Shown: positions 13,831 through 15,503 of the stretch, piece by piece
How positions within the stretch are numbered: position 1 is the stretch's first letter
How the letters are laid out: the number at the start of each line of letters is the position of its first letter
Assembly: GCA_964523295.1 (NCBI GenBank)
Contig: CAZGAH010000097.1
Location: 1 to 15,503 of the forward strand
Length of the DNA stretch: 15,503 bases
From: CAZGAH01 sp964523295
GTDB taxonomy: Bacteria > Desulfobacterota > Desulfovibrionia > Desulfovibrionales > Desulfovibrionaceae
Direction of reading: 5' to 3'
Position numbers and translations under genes: made by a program
Notes under the pieces: model-generated
What the model was told of the DNA's origin: nothing
Database searches by the model: none
The model's input: the letters and a program-made list of their open reading frames with translations, nothing else

Positions 13831-15072
13831 ATGCCGGGGATACGGAAGAGTCTGCTGCAATTCGTCTTTACCGGGGCGTTCATGAAACGCTGGAACGACA
13901 AGCTGCGGCCCATGGAGCTGATCGAGCTGGACAAGCAGGCGCACAAGATGATCGTGGCCTTTGCGCTGTACGTGCTCAACAGCGAGGGGCTGCCCCTTGA
14001 AAGCCGGCTGGCCCTGGGCGGAGACGTGATCGAGGGAGGACTGTTCGAATACTTTTACCGGCTGGTCATCACGGACATCAAACCGCCGATCTTTTACAAG
14101 ATCAAGGAAAATCCCGCCCATTACCAGCGGCTGACCGAGTGGGTGCTGGAGCAGCTCGAGCCGAGCGTACAGACGCTCGGGAGCGGCTTTTCGCAACGCC
14201 TGCGCGCCTATTTCACCGTAGGGGACGAAAACGCGCCGGCGAGGCGGATTCTTGCGGCCGCGCACCTCTACGCGAGCAATTGGGAGTTCAATCTCATCAA
14301 GTCGGTAAACCTGCTTGACGACGAATTCCAGGAAATCGAACAGTCGTTCGAGGCCGGGCTGGCCCGCTACGCGGACCTGAGGGGCGTGCCTGAGCTTATC
14401 CAGGGCTTTCGCGCGCCGCTTGGGCGTTTCGCACATCTGTGCGGACAGCTGCGTTTTCAGAAACGCTGGTCGCAGACACCGCGCATCCCGGAAAGTTCGG
14501 TGCTGGGGCACATGTTCCTGGTCGCCTGCTACGCCTATTTCTTCAGCCTGGCGCTTGGGGCCTGTCCTGCGCGGCGGCAGAACAATTTCTTCGCCGGGCT
14601 GTTCCACGATCTGCCCGAGCTGCTCACCCGCGACATCATCTCCCCGGTCAAAAAATCGGTCCAGCATCTGGCGGATCTGATCCGCGAGTATGAAGAGCTG
14701 GAGCTGGAGCGACGGGTGCTCGCGCCGCTGAAGGACGCGGGCTATCAGGCCCTGGCGCAACGCTTGGGCTATTTTTTGGGGCTGGCCGTGGGCTCGGAAT
14801 TCGAGAACACCATCGACGTGGAGGGCAGTACCCGGGTGGTGGATTTTGAGACGCTGCAGAGCGCCGGCAATGTCGACGCGCTGGACCCCAAGGACGGGTA
14901 TATGCTCAAGGTCTGCGACTCGCTGGCCGCGTTCATCGAGGCCTATACCGCCCTGCGCAACGGCATTTCATCGGACCAGATGCAGCAGGCGCTCTGGCGA
15001 CTGCGCGACACGTACAAGCACGTGGTGCTTGGCGACGTTCACGTCGGCGCGCTCCTGGCGGACTTCGACTGA
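13831..15072 (+). CDS. HD-domain phosphohydrolase, YfbR-like with long N-terminal extension
   Basis: 413 residues. The C-terminal half has the metal-binding pattern of the YfbR-type 5'-deoxynucleotidase HD family: GHMFLVACYAYFFSLAL (His227), GLFHDLPELLTRDIISPVK (His259-Asp260, Glu263, Asp268) and MLKVCDSLAAFIEAYTAL (Asp363). The order and spacing fit H...HD...E...D. YfbR itself is about 200 residues; here roughly 210 further residues precede the HD core (EYFYRLVITDIKPPIFYKIK and AAAHLYASNWEFNLIKSVN are notable), of unknown role, perhaps a second degenerate HD fold. ATG 13831 has GGGAG seven bases upstream. It is the only intact plus-strand gene in the window and stands alone. A deoxynucleoside monophosphate substrate is a family-based guess; it is not an HD-GYP protein because the GYP motif is absent. 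Confidence 0.85.
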   Translation: MPGIRKSLLQFVFTGAFMKRWNDKLRPMELIELDKQAHKMIVAFALYVLNSEGLPLESRLALGGDVIEGGLFEYFYRLVITDIKPPIFYKIKENPAHYQRLTEWVLEQLEPSVQTLGSGFSQRLRAYFTVGDENAPARRILAAAHLYASNWEFNLIKSVNLLDDEFQEIEQSFEAGLARYADLRGVPELIQGFRAPLGRFAHLCGQLRFQKRWSQTPRIPESSVLGHMFLVACYAYFFSLALGACPARRQNNFFAGLFHDLPELLTRDIISPVKKSVQHLADLIREYEELELERRVLAPLKDAGYQALAQRLGYFLGLAVGSEFENTIDVEGSTRVVDFETLQSAGNVDALDPKDGYMLKVCDSLAAFIEAYTALRNGISSDQMQQALWRLRDTYKHVVLGDVHVGALLADFD

Positions 15073-15087
15073 GCCCGGGGCGGACGC

Positions 15088-15390
15088 TCAGAACTCGCCG
15101 GTCACGTAGGCGACGTTGAGCAGCTTNNNNNNNNNNTTCGTATACTGCTTGTCGTAGCGGTCGTCCTGATGGAGCGTCGTGGCGGCCTGGGTGGGCTCCA
15201 TGGCCTTGGCGTAGGGGCGATCCGTGATCATGGCGCAGAAGGAATCAGCCACGGCGCAAAGCCGGCCATGACGGGTAATTTCGACGCCCTTGGCCTTGCG
15301 GGGATAGCCCGAGCCGTCGCGCCGCTTGTGGTGCTCGCAGACGCAAGCCTTGATTGCGTTCAAGCTCAGGACAAGCTTTTCATACTTCAT
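15088..15390 (-). pseudogene. Truncated HD-GYP protein (GYP half only), with gap
   Basis: About 100 residues equal to the second half of an HD-GYP c-di-GMP phosphodiesterase: EHHKRRDGSGYP (19-30) is the GYP signature, followed by RLCAVADSFCAMITDRPYAKAM (43-64). The first half, with the HD pair and upstream metal ligands, is missing: MKYEKL corresponds to the region just after the usual HP..G helix, and an in-frame TGA lies directly upstream. AAGGA six bases before the ATG means the piece may still be translated. Without the HD residues it cannot be a normal phosphodiesterase. A 10-N gap (15127-15136) interrupts the C-terminal end; the frame holds if the gap is 1 mod 3. It starts 15 bases after hisC and ends convergent with the HD hydrolase. 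A small stand-alone domain with a retained role is the alternative. Confidence 0.65.
15127..15136. other. Assembly gap (10 N) in the HD-GYP fragment
   Basis: Ten N between RYDKQYT and KLLNVAYVTGEF. The frames on both sides agree if the gap is 1 mod 3. Confidence 0.98.
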
Positions 15391-15405
15391 CGTTCATCCT
15401 TCTCT

Positions 15406-15503
15406 CTATTTCCCGAGAATTTCTTCGAGCGCCTCGACCATCGCCATGCTCAGTTCGTTGGTGCCGACGGTTATACGCAGGCAGTCGCGGGTGCGTTCGC
15501 CGT
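15406..15503 (-). CDS. hisC: Histidinol-phosphate aminotransferase, C-terminus only
   Basis: The last 32 codons of a minus-strand gene that enters from the right edge: GERTRDCLRITVGTNELSMA, then MVEALEEILGK and TAG. R-x-x-LR(I/V)(T/S)VGT followed by a helix ending in EEIL is the usual end of HisC-type pyridoxal-phosphate aminotransferases, where the Arg of LRI binds the substrate carboxylate or phosphate. HisC makes histidinol phosphate in histidine biosynthesis. Only the tail is visible, so a related class I/II aminotransferase is possible. Confidence 0.75.
   Translation of the reverse strand, partial: GERTRDCLRITVGTNELSMAMVEALEEILGK

Noticed and set aside
1..15503. CRISPR array, tRNA or rRNA genes, transposase
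   Set aside because: No regularly spaced repeats, no cloverleaf with a GGTTCGA-type arm, and no transposase motif were seen on either strand.

Overview
The window is GC-rich DNA that reads like a sulfate-reducing deltaproteobacterium (Desulfobacterota, probably Desulfovibrionales). That placement is an inference from gene content: an HdrA/MvhD/FrhB-FdhB-type flavin and iron-sulfur cluster, a fused acetyl-CoA carboxylase carboxyltransferase, and a MotAB/PilZ motility set. No rRNA or other marker is present to confirm it. Three runs of exactly 10 N (2171-2180, 7748-7757, 15127-15136) are fixed-size assembly gaps, and each falls inside a gene.

Layout, left to right. (1) 1-3558, minus strand: an electron-transfer operon in the order hdrA, mvhD, then an FrhB/FdhB-like iron-sulfur protein that runs off the left edge. 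(2) 3559-4927: a gene-poor stretch. It holds an 18-bp palindrome upstream of hdrA, an 11-bp inverted repeat, and a scar where a minus-strand winged-helix-like gene tail abuts the 3' third of an APC amino-acid permease, followed by a hairpin terminator. (3) 4928-12454, minus strand: eight closely spaced genes transcribed in the order motA, motB, PilZ protein, accC-like biotin carboxylase, fused accA-accD carboxyltransferase, a biotinyl-domain-like protein, a small unknown protein, and ssb. (4) 12621-12911, plus strand: the 3' end of a purine nucleoside phosphorylase gene. (5) 12921-13370, minus: a small single-pass membrane protein with a good promoter. (6) 13831-15072, plus: a YfbR-like HD-domain hydrolase with a long N-terminal extension. 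(7) 15088-15390, minus: the GYP half of an HD-GYP protein lacking its HD half, behind the 3' end of hisC at the right edge.

How the genes fit together. The first operon most likely encodes a soluble flavin-based electron-transfer module in which MvhD links HdrA to the FrhB/FdhB-like subunit. The long minus-strand array joins a flagellar stator and a c-di-GMP sensor to a divergent acyl-CoA carboxylase and then to DNA maintenance. The carboxylase is the most interesting part. Its biotin carboxylase has an altered HQK loop, its carboxyltransferase is fused alpha-then-beta with altered beta motifs, and its putative carrier has Arg where the biotin-accepting Lys should be in the first domain and a Met-Lys motif only in a second half-domain. 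Three truncated genes (permease, nucleoside phosphorylase, HD-GYP) and one orphan winged-helix tail show that the spaces between operons have been sites of deletion and rearrangement.
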